NCBI GenBank assembly: GCA_024243835.1
Contig: JALPMN010000595.1
Coordinates: forward strand, 1 to 26,881
Reading direction: 5' to 3'
DNA length: 26,881 nucleotides
Source: Enteropsectra breve
Lineage: Eukaryota > Microsporidia
The translations under genes and the position numbers were made by a program. A model generated the notes under the pieces. The model saw only the letters and a list, made by a program, of their open reading frames with translations, did no database searches and was not told the origin of the DNA. Positions 18,125 through 25,519 of this stretch are shown in pieces. Each line of letters begins with the position of its first letter. Position 1 is the first letter of the stretch.

Positions 18125-20332
18125 TTAGAGGCTAAATCTGATGGGCCCACATAGGTTTCTAGATAAACCATAGGTAGAAGCTGAGAGCAACACAGTTACC
18201 GAAGCGATTATTATTAAAGCAGCTTCCATTCTTCCTATATTAAATAAAGAGTTCCTCTCTAAGAGAACCCCAGCAATGGTGTCTACGCTCGTCTTAAGAT
18301 CTGCAACCTCTTTTCCCTGCGTAAACTTGTTTCGAAATTCCTTGAATGCGTCTGATAACGCTACTTTATACTCACTATTTATTATTTTATTGATGATTGT
18401 CATAACCTCCCTAACATCTACTCCTTGTTGTCCTGCTCCTGCCAAAATATAATCAACTACAGCCGCTACTAAATCATCCATTTGTCTAGCATCTAGATTT
18501 TCTCCTAATATACTATTAGTAAACAGGCTTCTTAACAGGTTACCCAAAGATTCGGCTAACTCTTTAATACGATAATGCTTATTAAGAAGTGCATATGTCA
18601 TATTAACACTCTTTAGTGTATTGTAATGCGTTTCGCGAGCACGCACACTATCGCTTGCAAGTTTCGCGCTATAATTGTGTGCATATAAGTCGTTCAGGAT
18701 AAATAAGATCGAAATAAATCTGAGTGGAGAAGCAATGAATATCACCTTATAAAAAATGAAGTTGCATATTGTACTGATTGTTTGTCCAATACCAGGTCCC
18801 TGTATATACGAGAATAATACAGACCAGATCTTAACGCCTCCTAAAGTATAGTCTACAGTTTCAGAGAAAGAAAAGTAGTATGTGTAGTACACCTTTAAGA
18901 AGAAGAACGTTTTTTTCATGCCAAGAACGAAGCCTAAAATGGTATATGAGTACGATATGACATTGAACGCTACGATATAGCCAACAAGTCTTAGTGCGGC
19001 ACTGCGCAGTGATCTTCCGCTATTTTCGATCATCAGTTTACCAAAGAGTAACGAAAGTGCAGCAATAACGTGGAGCAGACTGTAGATAAAGGTTGAAACC
19101 ATGCATGTTCCTAGGCTGTAGTTTCTTTTCTTCAAGGAATTTTTTGTATTTTCCATGCTTACAATTACATAGTGCACGGGACAAAAGAAGACTAGAGGCA
19201 CCATATAAAAATCAATTCTTTGAAATGCAAGTAATGCGGTTGAATTAACGATATCCTTATATGTATTTAAGATGGACCACAAGAAGGAAATATATGGAGA
19301 AGCAAGCAGCACTCCAATATACAGCACTAGTTTAAAAACACGCAGAGTTCTCAGCTCATTAACGGTCATTTCTTCGAGATTCAGCAGAACGTGTCTGGGA
19401 TTGATAGCTAAGGAGGCATTGTACCCACTCCCATAATTCATCAGGGCGCTATTGCAAACACTCTCGGATTGCTTGGTCTTCTGAGTAAGAAGAGCTTCTC
19501 GCTTTACACGCATTTCGTCGTGATTTGCCAGGGTGCTGCGCTCGCTAAATATTTCAAAAAGAAACTCAGGAACCGAAAGAGTTGTCTGGTTAATGTCACC
19601 AAAGTTACCGACAAAGTCGATTACTCTAGCAGCCTCACCGCTGTAGAGTGCGCATCCCTTGTAGATAAAAAGGAAGTCATCAAATAGGGAAAAGACACCT
19701 GGACCCGGCTGGTGCACCGTCATTACAACAATCGCGTTGTGCTTAATCGCATAGCTTTTAAGAAAATGGGTGAGTGTAAGCGCAAGATTTGAATCAAGGC
19801 CTGTTGTGGGCTCGTCCAAGAAGATTATCTTTGGCTCAATGACAAACTCTGCAGCAAGCATCACGCGCTTTCTCTCTCCGCCGGAAATTGCAACCATCTC
19901 TCTGTTCTTGATGTGATAAATTTCAAGCTCTCTGAGCATATTGTCAATTTTAATATTAATTTCCTTAGAAGATAATTTTCCGCTCAGCGCATAGTACGTC
20001 TGGTACTTGATGTACTCGTAGACAGTGTACTTTTCACCGGTGCTGTCGTCTTGCTCCATGTATCTGGCCTCATCTCCCCAGCTGGAATCGCGCTCCTTGC
20101 CTCTAAGCAATACACTTCCGGATGTCAGTGTTGTAAAATCAACGTGTCCCATCAGGCTGTTGAGAAACGTTGTTTTGCAGCTTCCAGATGGGCCCATTAT
20201 TGCGGTGAGGCGCCCCGACTTGAACTGGCAGCTCAGCCCCTTTACCAGCGTTAATCTATTGTTTATTGCGTTCGTGTCTTTGTTTTTCACTGTCACAATC
20301 ATATCATTTATGTCTATGGTATACTGCTCCAT
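18125..20332 (-). CDS. ABCG/White-family half-size ABC transporter
   Basis: The 735-residue protein has the reverse ABCG layout, with the nucleotide-binding domain first (residues about 1-260) and the membrane domain after it (about 330-721). Motifs seen: Walker A GPSGSCKTT at 47-55, Q-loop Q94, signature ISGGERKR at 149-156, Walker B with FLDEPTTGLDS at 171-181, and H-loop H207 in TVHQPG. The second glycine of the Walker A loop (GxxGxGKT) is Cys52, codon TGC, which is unusual; all other ATPase residues look intact. About five hydrophobic segments fall at 332-620, then a hydrophilic stretch of roughly 130-150 residues, then a last membrane helix at 702-721. The long stretch occupies the position of the TM5-TM6 extracellular loop of ABCG proteins but is larger. 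ABCG half-transporters must dimerise; substrates in this lineage are unknown. The start is supported by CCCC directly before the ATG. Confidence 0.9.
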   Translation of the reverse strand: MEQYTIDINDMIVTVKNKDTNAINNRLTLVKGLSCQFKSGRLTAIMGPSGSCKTTFLNSLMGHVDFTTLTSGSVLLRGKERDSSWGDEARYMEQDDSTGEKYTVYEYIKYQTYYALSGKLSSKEINIKIDNMLRELEIYHIKNREMVAISGGERKRVMLAAEFVIEPKIIFLDEPTTGLDSNLALTLTHFLKSYAIKHNAIVVMTVHQPGPGVFSLFDDFLFIYKGCALYSGEAARVIDFVGNFGDINQTTLSVPEFLFEIFSERSTLANHDEMRVKREALLTQKTKQSESVCNSALMNYGSGYNASLAINPRHVLLNLEEMTVNELRTLRVFKLVLYIGVLLASPYISFLWSILNTYKDIVNSTALLAFQRIDFYMVPLVFFCPVHYVIVSMENTKNSLKKRNYSLGTCMVSTFIYSLLHVIAALSLLFGKLMIENSGRSLRSAALRLVGYIVAFNVISYSYTILGFVLGMKKTFFFLKVYYTYYFSFSETVDYTLGGVKIWSVLFSYIQGPGIGQTISTICNFIFYKVIFIASPLRFISILFILNDLYAHNYSAKLASDSVRARETHYNTLKSVNMTYALLNKHYRIKELAESLGNLLRSLFTNSILGENLDARQMDDLVAAVVDYILAGAGQQGVDVREVMTIINKIINSEYKVALSDAFKEFRNKFTQGKEVADLKTSVDTIAGVLLERNSLFNIGRMEAALIIIASVTVLLSASTYGLSRNLCGPIRFSL

Positions 20333-20356
20333 GGGGCAGACTTAAAAAATTTTTAA
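20333..20356 (-). promoter_or_regulatory. Start-proximal promoter signal of the ABC transporter
   Basis: On the minus strand TTAAAAATTTTTTAAG is followed by CCCC directly touching the ATG (20332). The 202-base gap to the divergent gene at 20535 thus holds two back-to-back start signals. Confidence 0.55.
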
Positions 20357-20514
20357 TTTTCGTTAAAAATCATTCGTGCGTTTTAATAAAGTTCTCCTTT
20401 AAAATTTTTATTTATAGCGTTGTTTGGTGTATAAACTCAATATATACTCCTTTAAATTTCATTTTATTTCTCCTTTATTAAATTTTCAATCGAAACAGTG
20501 ATTATAATTCCAAA

Positions 20515-20534
20515 GATAAAATTTTGAATCCCAT
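20515..20534 (+). promoter_or_regulatory. Start-proximal promoter signal of the 324-aa gene
   Basis: GATAAAATTTT at 20515-20525 and CCC at 20530-20532, two bases before the ATG. Further upstream, TTCTCCTTTATTAAAT (from about 20468) is shared with the paralogue's promoter near 21830. Confidence 0.6.
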
Positions 20535-21509
20535 ATGAAGATGAACACCATTCAATTTATCCTGGCAGCTGGAATAGCTGTGATAATATGCATCGGTGCA
20601 CTGATATACTATGTATGGAGCGAGAAAAACAAGGTGTCTCGTGAGTTGATAGCCATTTACACAGCGTTATCAGCAATAGACGAGATTAAAGAATATTTTA
20701 GAACAAATGTATTCTCACCAAATCAGCCACTGTCACAAGCACTAAAGCTTGTGCAAATGCATCATGAGGACGGGTACAGTCCATCAAGTATCGAGAGAAA
20801 AATAATAAGCAAAGGCTTAGAGACTCTGAATAGCATTGCAAAAGATGGAATGTCAGCAAAGATGTTCAAGAGAGCGCTCGACCAGCTAGCTAGTGAGCAC
20901 AAGTTAGCAGGGCTCTTTGACAAGTTCAATGCAGTCATTAAAAAAGAGACACATCCAGCTGTAAACGTGACGCTAGGGGAGTATTTAAAGCGCCTCGAGG
21001 AATTAAGAAATCGTGATAAAGGCCCAGCACTCACCAGCGAAACGAGCACCATCCGGATGCTCGATACCGATGATTTTGCCCTATGCCGCATTGAAAAAGA
21101 AAATAATCCCGTGGATAATCTCGTAAATCAAGAAAAAAAGCTCAGTCTTAGTATCTGTGCCGAGAACTCAGTTGTTCATTATCGCACGTTCGGCTCAAAA
21201 ATGCCAACGAATGAAGAGACAATTTCAGTGCTGCATTTGGGCGAATATGTCATGATGAAGATTCCCAATTGGGTACCCTCAAAGTGTGACTACAAGCAGG
21301 TCACTATTGCACCAAGCTATATTCTTACCCAAAACGGCAAATTTGAATATTCAAATATAAATTATGCGGTTATTGCGTTGCTGGAGTTCAAGAAGGGCCT
21401 GTTCTCCAGTGACAACAGGTTGTTGATAACAAAAGCCGAGCCAACTGCCGGGATGCGCGTTACACTTGACTCCAGGGATGCAACTTTCCTGCTTCTCCGG
21501 GCTATTTAA
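20535..21509 (+). CDS. Single-pass membrane protein, tandem paralogue 1
   Basis: The 324-residue protein has one N-terminal membrane helix (residues about 6-28, FILAAGIAVIICIGALIYYVW) and then a soluble domain. It shares with the next gene the blocks KLVQMxHEDGYSxSS, DKGPAL..E.STIRM and, near the C-terminus, LEFKK..F.SDN.LL.TKAEPT.GMR. I recognise no family with certainty. The layout ALSAIDEIKEYF followed by PLSQALKL, and the C-terminal YAVIALLEF, are loosely reminiscent of the ubiquitin-specific protease (C19) fold, but neither the catalytic Cys box nor the GHY histidine is present, so at best it would be an inactive relative. That idea is weak inference. It is transcribed divergently from the ABC transporter. 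Confidence 0.8.
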   Translation: MKMNTIQFILAAGIAVIICIGALIYYVWSEKNKVSRELIAIYTALSAIDEIKEYFRTNVFSPNQPLSQALKLVQMHHEDGYSPSSIERKIISKGLETLNSIAKDGMSAKMFKRALDQLASEHKLAGLFDKFNAVIKKETHPAVNVTLGEYLKRLEELRNRDKGPALTSETSTIRMLDTDDFALCRIEKENNPVDNLVNQEKKLSLSICAENSVVHYRTFGSKMPTNEETISVLHLGEYVMMKIPNWVPSKCDYKQVTIAPSYILTQNGKFEYSNINYAVIALLEFKKGLFSSDNRLLITKAEPTAGMRVTLDSRDATFLLLRAI

Positions 21510-21870
21510 TTGATGACGTTTTTAATAAAATATCCGAATTATACAATTTTGAAACTTAATTTTTAATTTGTATGTACAATTAGTCGTATACAGCTGAGTT
21601 CGCCTTAACAGAACACAAGGCATTGGTCCCATCAAGTTTCTGTGATATTTTTAGATCCAATATAGAGAATAGTCGAGTAAATATTCTTTCAGAGCTTGAT
21701 GAAATGAGTTTATTATAAATTGTTTATTGCTATTATTACAGAGCTTGATGATGATCATTTAATTAATTAAAGATAACATTTAAATTAAGTTTCTTTAATC
21801 CCACCACAAGCTTCTATATATTTTAGTTTAATTCTCCTTTAATTAAATATTCCAACAAAAACTAAAGCAA
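21510..21870. other. AT-rich spacer between the tandem paralogues
   Basis: No gene is seen. A short direct repeat, ACAGAGCTTGATGA-like (near 21690 and 21739), and two copies of TTAATTAA are present. The right end carries the duplicated promoter region of the 304-aa gene. Confidence 0.5.
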
Positions 21871-21892
21871 AAAAATATTTTTTGTCCCATAG
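21871..21892 (+). promoter_or_regulatory. Start-proximal promoter signal of the 304-aa gene
   Basis: A variant AT box, AAAAATATTTTTT, at 21871-21883 and CCC at 21886-21888, four bases before the ATG. TTCTCCTTTAATTAAAT at about 21831 matches the same position upstream of the paralogue. Confidence 0.5.
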
Positions 21893-22807
21893 ATGGATTA
21901 CAACGCTCTTATTATTCCAGCAGGCGGAACAGCAATAGCACTGTGTATTGGAGCACTGCTGTACATGATGTGGAAAGACTACAACAAAATATATAACGAC
22001 ATGCTTAGCATCTACATAGCGCTATCAGCCACAGACGAGATGAAAGAGTTTTTCAGAACAAAAGAATTTTTCCCATATCAGATACTATCGAAAGCAATGA
22101 AACTTGTACAGATGCAGCATGAAGACGGGTACAGTCTTTCGAGTGAGGATAAAAAGGCAGTAAAGGAAGGCTTCAATGTCTTGTTTCCCACGAAATACGA
22201 AGGGCTTTCTGCAAAGATATTCAAAAAGGTGCTCGACCAGCTGCATTATGAGCATGATTTATCCGCCAAAAATATCTTTGATATGTTCAGCACCGCATTC
22301 CAAATAGAGACCCATTTATTTGTCAACATGACGATGGATGAGTACTGTCGGTATGACAAGGGCCCTGCTCTACACACTGAAAATAGCACCATACGGATGA
22401 TCGATAATACAATTGCTGACGTCTCGGCCGACAAACAGGGCAATCTTATTCTTAATATCCACGCTAAATATTCCTATAACGTGTGGGCAACAACCAAACA
22501 TGAGCGTAATTATGATAAAACAGTGACAGTTCTGGAGCTGGGTGAACTGATCTTAATTAAAATTCCTGCCTGGATCACCAAGAATCATAGCGGAAATATC
22601 AACGTAGCCCCGTCCTGCATCCCATGGAACAAAGGCAAATACGACTATTCAGGGAAAAGCTACAATTTAGTTGCCTCACTGGAGTTCAAGAAGAGTTGGT
22701 TTCCCAGCGATAACAGCCTGCTTGTAACCAAAGCCGAGCCTACAACCGGCATGCGGATTTCAACCAGCTCCAAGGCAGAATTATTTTTGCTTCTCAGGGC
22801 TGCTTAA
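21893..22807 (+). CDS. Single-pass membrane protein, tandem paralogue 2
   Basis: The 304-residue protein is colinear with the preceding 324-aa protein. It has a membrane helix at residues about 9-28 (GGTAIALCIGALLYMMW), then the ALSATDEMKEFF segment, KLVQMQHEDGYS, DKGPALHTENSTIRM and a C-terminal SLEFKKSWFPSDNSLLVTK block. It is shorter in the middle, where the EEL-RNR segment and part of the variable loop are missing. The C-terminal half is the best conserved. Both genes have their own start signal and both are intact, so both are probably expressed. Function is unknown; see the upstream copy for a weak structural suggestion. Confidence 0.8.
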   Translation: MDYNALIIPAGGTAIALCIGALLYMMWKDYNKIYNDMLSIYIALSATDEMKEFFRTKEFFPYQILSKAMKLVQMQHEDGYSLSSEDKKAVKEGFNVLFPTKYEGLSAKIFKKVLDQLHYEHDLSAKNIFDMFSTAFQIETHLFVNMTMDEYCRYDKGPALHTENSTIRMIDNTIADVSADKQGNLILNIHAKYSYNVWATTKHERNYDKTVTVLELGELILIKIPAWITKNHSGNINVAPSCIPWNKGKYDYSGKSYNLVASLEFKKSWFPSDNSLLVTKAEPTTGMRISTSSKAELFLLLRAA

Positions 22808-23072
22808 GCCAACATTTAATTAAAGCCTCATAGTTTATTTCATATATAAGCATATAGTTCATATAAACATATTGCTCTTATAAGCATATGAACATCTAAA
22901 CTGGTAAACACTATTAAATCATTTATTATATTAATTGAGTGACTATTCCTTCACAAAACTCCATTTACGCAACTGTCATACCACTTTATAATTTTTAATA
23001 CCGCTGTTTACATCCAAATTTTAAATTTCCAGTTTTTCTTTTTTACTGTGTCTTTTCGAATGAAAATTTTTA
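22808..23072. other. Short intergenic region
   Basis: AT-rich, with clustered CATAT/TATAAGCATAT words between 22848 and 22890 that form imperfect short repeats. No gene. Confidence 0.5.
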
Positions 23073-23089
23073 GATAAAATTTTACCCCA
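23073..23089 (+). promoter_or_regulatory. Start-proximal promoter signal of RPL10
   Basis: GATAAAATTTT at 23073-23083, one A, CCCC at 23085-23088, one A, then the ATG. This is the tightest example in the window and sits before its presumably most expressed gene. Confidence 0.65.
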
Positions 23090-23743
23090 ATGGGTAGAAG
23101 ACCAGCACAATGCTACAGATTCCTGAGCAAGAAGGCCTACATCAAGTCCAGATTCGCCAGAGCATGCCCAGAGAGCAAGATTGCCATCCACGATCTCGGA
23201 AACAAGAAGGCCCCAGCAGATCTTCTTCCGTACAGGATAAATCTTATTTCCAACGAAGACGAGCACATCTCCTCCGAGGCTCTAGAGGCAGCGCGTATCG
23301 CCACCAACAAATACATGATAAAGAATGTCGGAAAGGACAACTACCACATGCGCATCTGCCCACAGCCGGTGCACATCCTGAGAATCAACAAGATGTTGAC
23401 ATGTGCGGGAGCAGATCGTCTTCAGACAGGAATGAGAAACTCCTTCGGAAAGCCGTACGGAAGGGCAGCGCGTGTCTTCCAGCAGAAGCACATCATCAAC
23501 ATCAGGACCAAGGAGGCCCATGTAGCCCATGCACATGAGGCTCTTCGCCGTGGAAAGAACAAGCTTCCCGGACAGCAGATTATTCAGGATTCCCAGACCC
23601 ATGGATTTACTGGACTCACCAGAGACGAGTTTGCCAAGCTCAAGGAGCAGAAGAGGCTTGTTGAGTGCGGAAACTCCGTCAGTGTCATCAGGGAGAAGGG
23701 CAGTGTTGAGCGCTTCTTGAGCAATGTTGCCAGGGCCATTTAA
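23090..23743 (+). CDS. RPL10: 60S ribosomal protein L10 (uL16)
   Basis: The 217-residue protein starts MGRRPAQCYRF, the near-invariant eukaryotic uL16 N-terminus, and contains ISSEALEAARIATNKYM, then LRINKMLTCAGADRLQTGMR and FGKPYGRAARV, all diagnostic. uL16 is added late to the 60S subunit in the cytoplasm, lies near the peptidyl-transferase centre and is needed for the last maturation step. Length is normal for the family. The hairpin loop region (KMLTCAGADRLQTGMR) is intact. The gene is intronless and distinctly GC-richer than the secreted-protein genes, as expected for codon-selected housekeeping genes. An AATAAA word lies about 15 bases after the stop. Confidence 0.97.
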   Translation: MGRRPAQCYRFLSKKAYIKSRFARACPESKIAIHDLGNKKAPADLLPYRINLISNEDEHISSEALEAARIATNKYMIKNVGKDNYHMRICPQPVHILRINKMLTCAGADRLQTGMRNSFGKPYGRAARVFQQKHIINIRTKEAHVAHAHEALRRGKNKLPGQQIIQDSQTHGFTGLTRDEFAKLKEQKRLVECGNSVSVIREKGSVERFLSNVARAI

Positions 23744-24488
23744 GATCAGCCATTCAATAAAACATTTATTTATATTAATTTAGTTGTTTTGGAAATATTT
23801 TTGCAAAATTTTACGCATGTATATGGCTAAGTATCATAGTTTAATACCATAGCTAAGTATCATAGTTTAATACCATAGCTAAGTATCATAGTTTAATACC
23901 ATAGCTAAGTATCATAGTTTAATACCATAGCTAAGTATTATAGTTTAATACAATGGCTTAGTACCATGGCTAAGTATCATAGTTAGATACTATAGTTTAA
24001 TATCATGGCTAGTGTTGTATTATTACAATTCATATGCCAATAGAAATAAATCCCATCATTACTAAGCTACTGTTTTTATACACCAGATAGAGATACAATA
24101 CTTTAAAGAAGAAAATAAATGTCTTGATTGAGCTCAGACATAAATGCATTTAATCTTAATGAAAAATAAAATCTTAAAAATTATATGACCTTAATCTAGT
24201 CTAATGTAAATGAAACAAATTGATTTATTATTTCAAAATATAAAATCTTAAACATTCTACAGTTTTGTAATTATTAAATCTGTAATAATGACCTTCTCTC
24301 TCCATACTGTTCATAGTACATCTCTATGCATATATGTTGTATTGTATCTAAATATTGTATAATTATGTATTGCATATATCGTAGTATTGTATAATTATGT
24401 ATCTCTATGTGGTTACATAATACGTCTGAAAAAAGCATCTTTATCTTTTGCTCTTTTTATTCCTGTTTAAATACTCCATCTTTATTGG
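23744..24488. other. Intergenic region with minisatellite
   Basis: Holds the 13-bp array at 23823-24004 and, near 24355-24405, two copies of ATTGTATAATTATGTAT. No gene is seen; the upstream part of the frame leading into the proteasome gene from 24407 is AT-rich and not conserved. Confidence 0.6.
23823..24004. repeat. 13-bp tandem repeat array, 14 units
   Basis: Fourteen consecutive 13-base units (182 bases exactly) fit the consensus ATRGYTWARTAYC. The first ten alternate ATAGCTAAGTATC and ATAGTTTAATACC, giving a near-perfect 26-base higher-order period; the last four are more divergent. A truncated fifteenth unit (ATGGCTAGTG) follows. Confidence 0.9.
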
Positions 24489-24493
24489 CCCTA

Positions 24494-25189
24494 ATGTTTT
24501 TAGATCCAGAAAAATCCATCACAGTGTTCTCCAGCAAAGGGAAACTCACGCAGTGCGACAATGCGCTCAAGGCCGCAATGAACAGTGCGCTCTCCATCGC
24601 ATGCGCCTCAGAGGACGGCTGTGTTCTTGTTTCACACAAAAATGTTCCCGTCACAATCGACAAGCCGAACTACCACAAAGTGTTCCACGTCTGTCCCACG
24701 ATCGGCGTGGTCTACTCGGGGCTGCAGCCGGACTTCAGGGCACAGCTGCACCGTGCACAGGTCCTCTGCCAGGACTATTTCGATGTCTACAACACATTCC
24801 CGCTGCTCGACACGTTCATCAGCAACTTCTCGCTAGACATACAGGAATTCACCCAGAGCTCAGGGCTCCGCCCCTTCGGCACGTTCCTGATGTTCTGCGG
24901 GCTCTCAAAGAATGGCCCGGCGGTCTACACCCTCGATCCCTCCGGATCATTCTCCACACCGCCCATAGCTGCCTCGGGCCAGGGCTACGAGTCTGCGCGC
25001 GGCTTCCTGTCACGGCGCCAGGAGCTGCTTGACGACAACATCGTGAATGCAGTGCTGGCCCTGCAGAACTACTGTGGAAAGGTTGTAGAGCACAACGATG
25101 TCTCCATCGGGGTGTATGAGAAATCAAAGAGTGCGTTCCGTGTTTATTCACCAGAGGATGTGAAGGAGATATTTGAGTCGATGCACTGA
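24494..25189 (+). CDS. PRE8: 20S proteasome subunit alpha-2
   Basis: The 231-residue protein (from the ATG at 24494) is a proteasome alpha subunit. It has KSITVFSSKGKLTQCDNALKA at the N-terminus in place of the usual ITTFSPxGKLxQxEYALxA, and then VYSGLQPDFRAQLHRA, FTQSSGLRPFG and DPSG. The GLVYSGMGPDYR-like and EYTQSGGVRPFG-like blocks point to alpha-2 rather than other alpha subunits. Alpha subunits form the outer gate ring of the 20S core and are not catalytic. The YAL tyrosine of the N-terminal signature is Asn here. The frame extends upstream to an ATG at 24407, but the 29 extra residues are AT-rich and unlike the family, whereas CCCTA directly precedes 24494, so I prefer 24494. Coding GC is high. 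Confidence 0.93.
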   Translation: MFLDPEKSITVFSSKGKLTQCDNALKAAMNSALSIACASEDGCVLVSHKNVPVTIDKPNYHKVFHVCPTIGVVYSGLQPDFRAQLHRAQVLCQDYFDVYNTFPLLDTFISNFSLDIQEFTQSSGLRPFGTFLMFCGLSKNGPAVYTLDPSGSFSTPPIAASGQGYESARGFLSRRQELLDDNIVNAVLALQNYCGKVVEHNDVSIGVYEKSKSAFRVYSPEDVKEIFESMH

Positions 25190-25504
25190 ACAATTAAATA
25201 TTTGAAATCTAAAATTAAAAATAATGATATTAAAAATCATGATACTAAAAATCATGATACTAAAAATCATAATTTTTGTATGAGGATTCTTCTATAAAGA
25301 AGTATTTTTATAGCATTAAAGTAGCTTTCTTTTATAATGAAAATATTTTTGTATTCAGTAATTGTCTTATTTTTCGCAGCATGATATTAATAGTAAGTCC
25401 CAAAGTAATAAAACCTTAATTAATTCATATTGCCGTTATGGTGTTGTTTGTAGTTTCGTTTATATTCAATGGCATTTCACAAATGATATTTATCTATTTA
25501 TTTC
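25190..25504. other. Intergenic region between proteasome and CCCH genes
   Basis: AT-rich, starting with a short tandem repeat at 25217-25270. No gene; the frame from 25362 lies in another phase and overlaps the true start of the next gene. Confidence 0.5.
25217..25270. repeat. 15-bp tandem repeat
   Basis: Three full units of AAAAATCATGATACT (the first diverged: AAAAATAATGATATT) and a partial fourth lie just after the proteasome gene. Confidence 0.8.
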
Positions 25505-25505
25505 A

Positions 25506-25519
25506 CCCTCTCCCGATAC
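25506..25519 (+). promoter_or_regulatory. CCC signals before the CCCH gene
   Basis: CCC at 25506-25508 and again at 25512-25514, five bases before the ATG. No clear GATAAAATTTT box is present. Confidence 0.4.

Noticed and set aside
23110..23720. Alternative-frame ORFs over RPL10, both strands
   Set aside because: Fully overlap an unmistakable ribosomal protein gene and have no homology.
24407..24493. 29-residue N-terminal extension of proteasome alpha-2
   Set aside because: AT-rich, unlike the family, and CCCTA sits directly before the internal ATG at 24494.
24448..25032. Long alternative-frame ORFs over the proteasome gene
   Set aside because: Shadows caused by the GC-rich coding sequence; residue composition (Arg/His/Ala/Pro-rich) is typical of out-of-frame translation.
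2200..25420. Repeated occurrence of the palindrome TTAATTAA in spacers
   Set aside because: About ten copies in some 14 kb of AT-rich spacer is only modestly above chance, and positions relative to genes are not constant.
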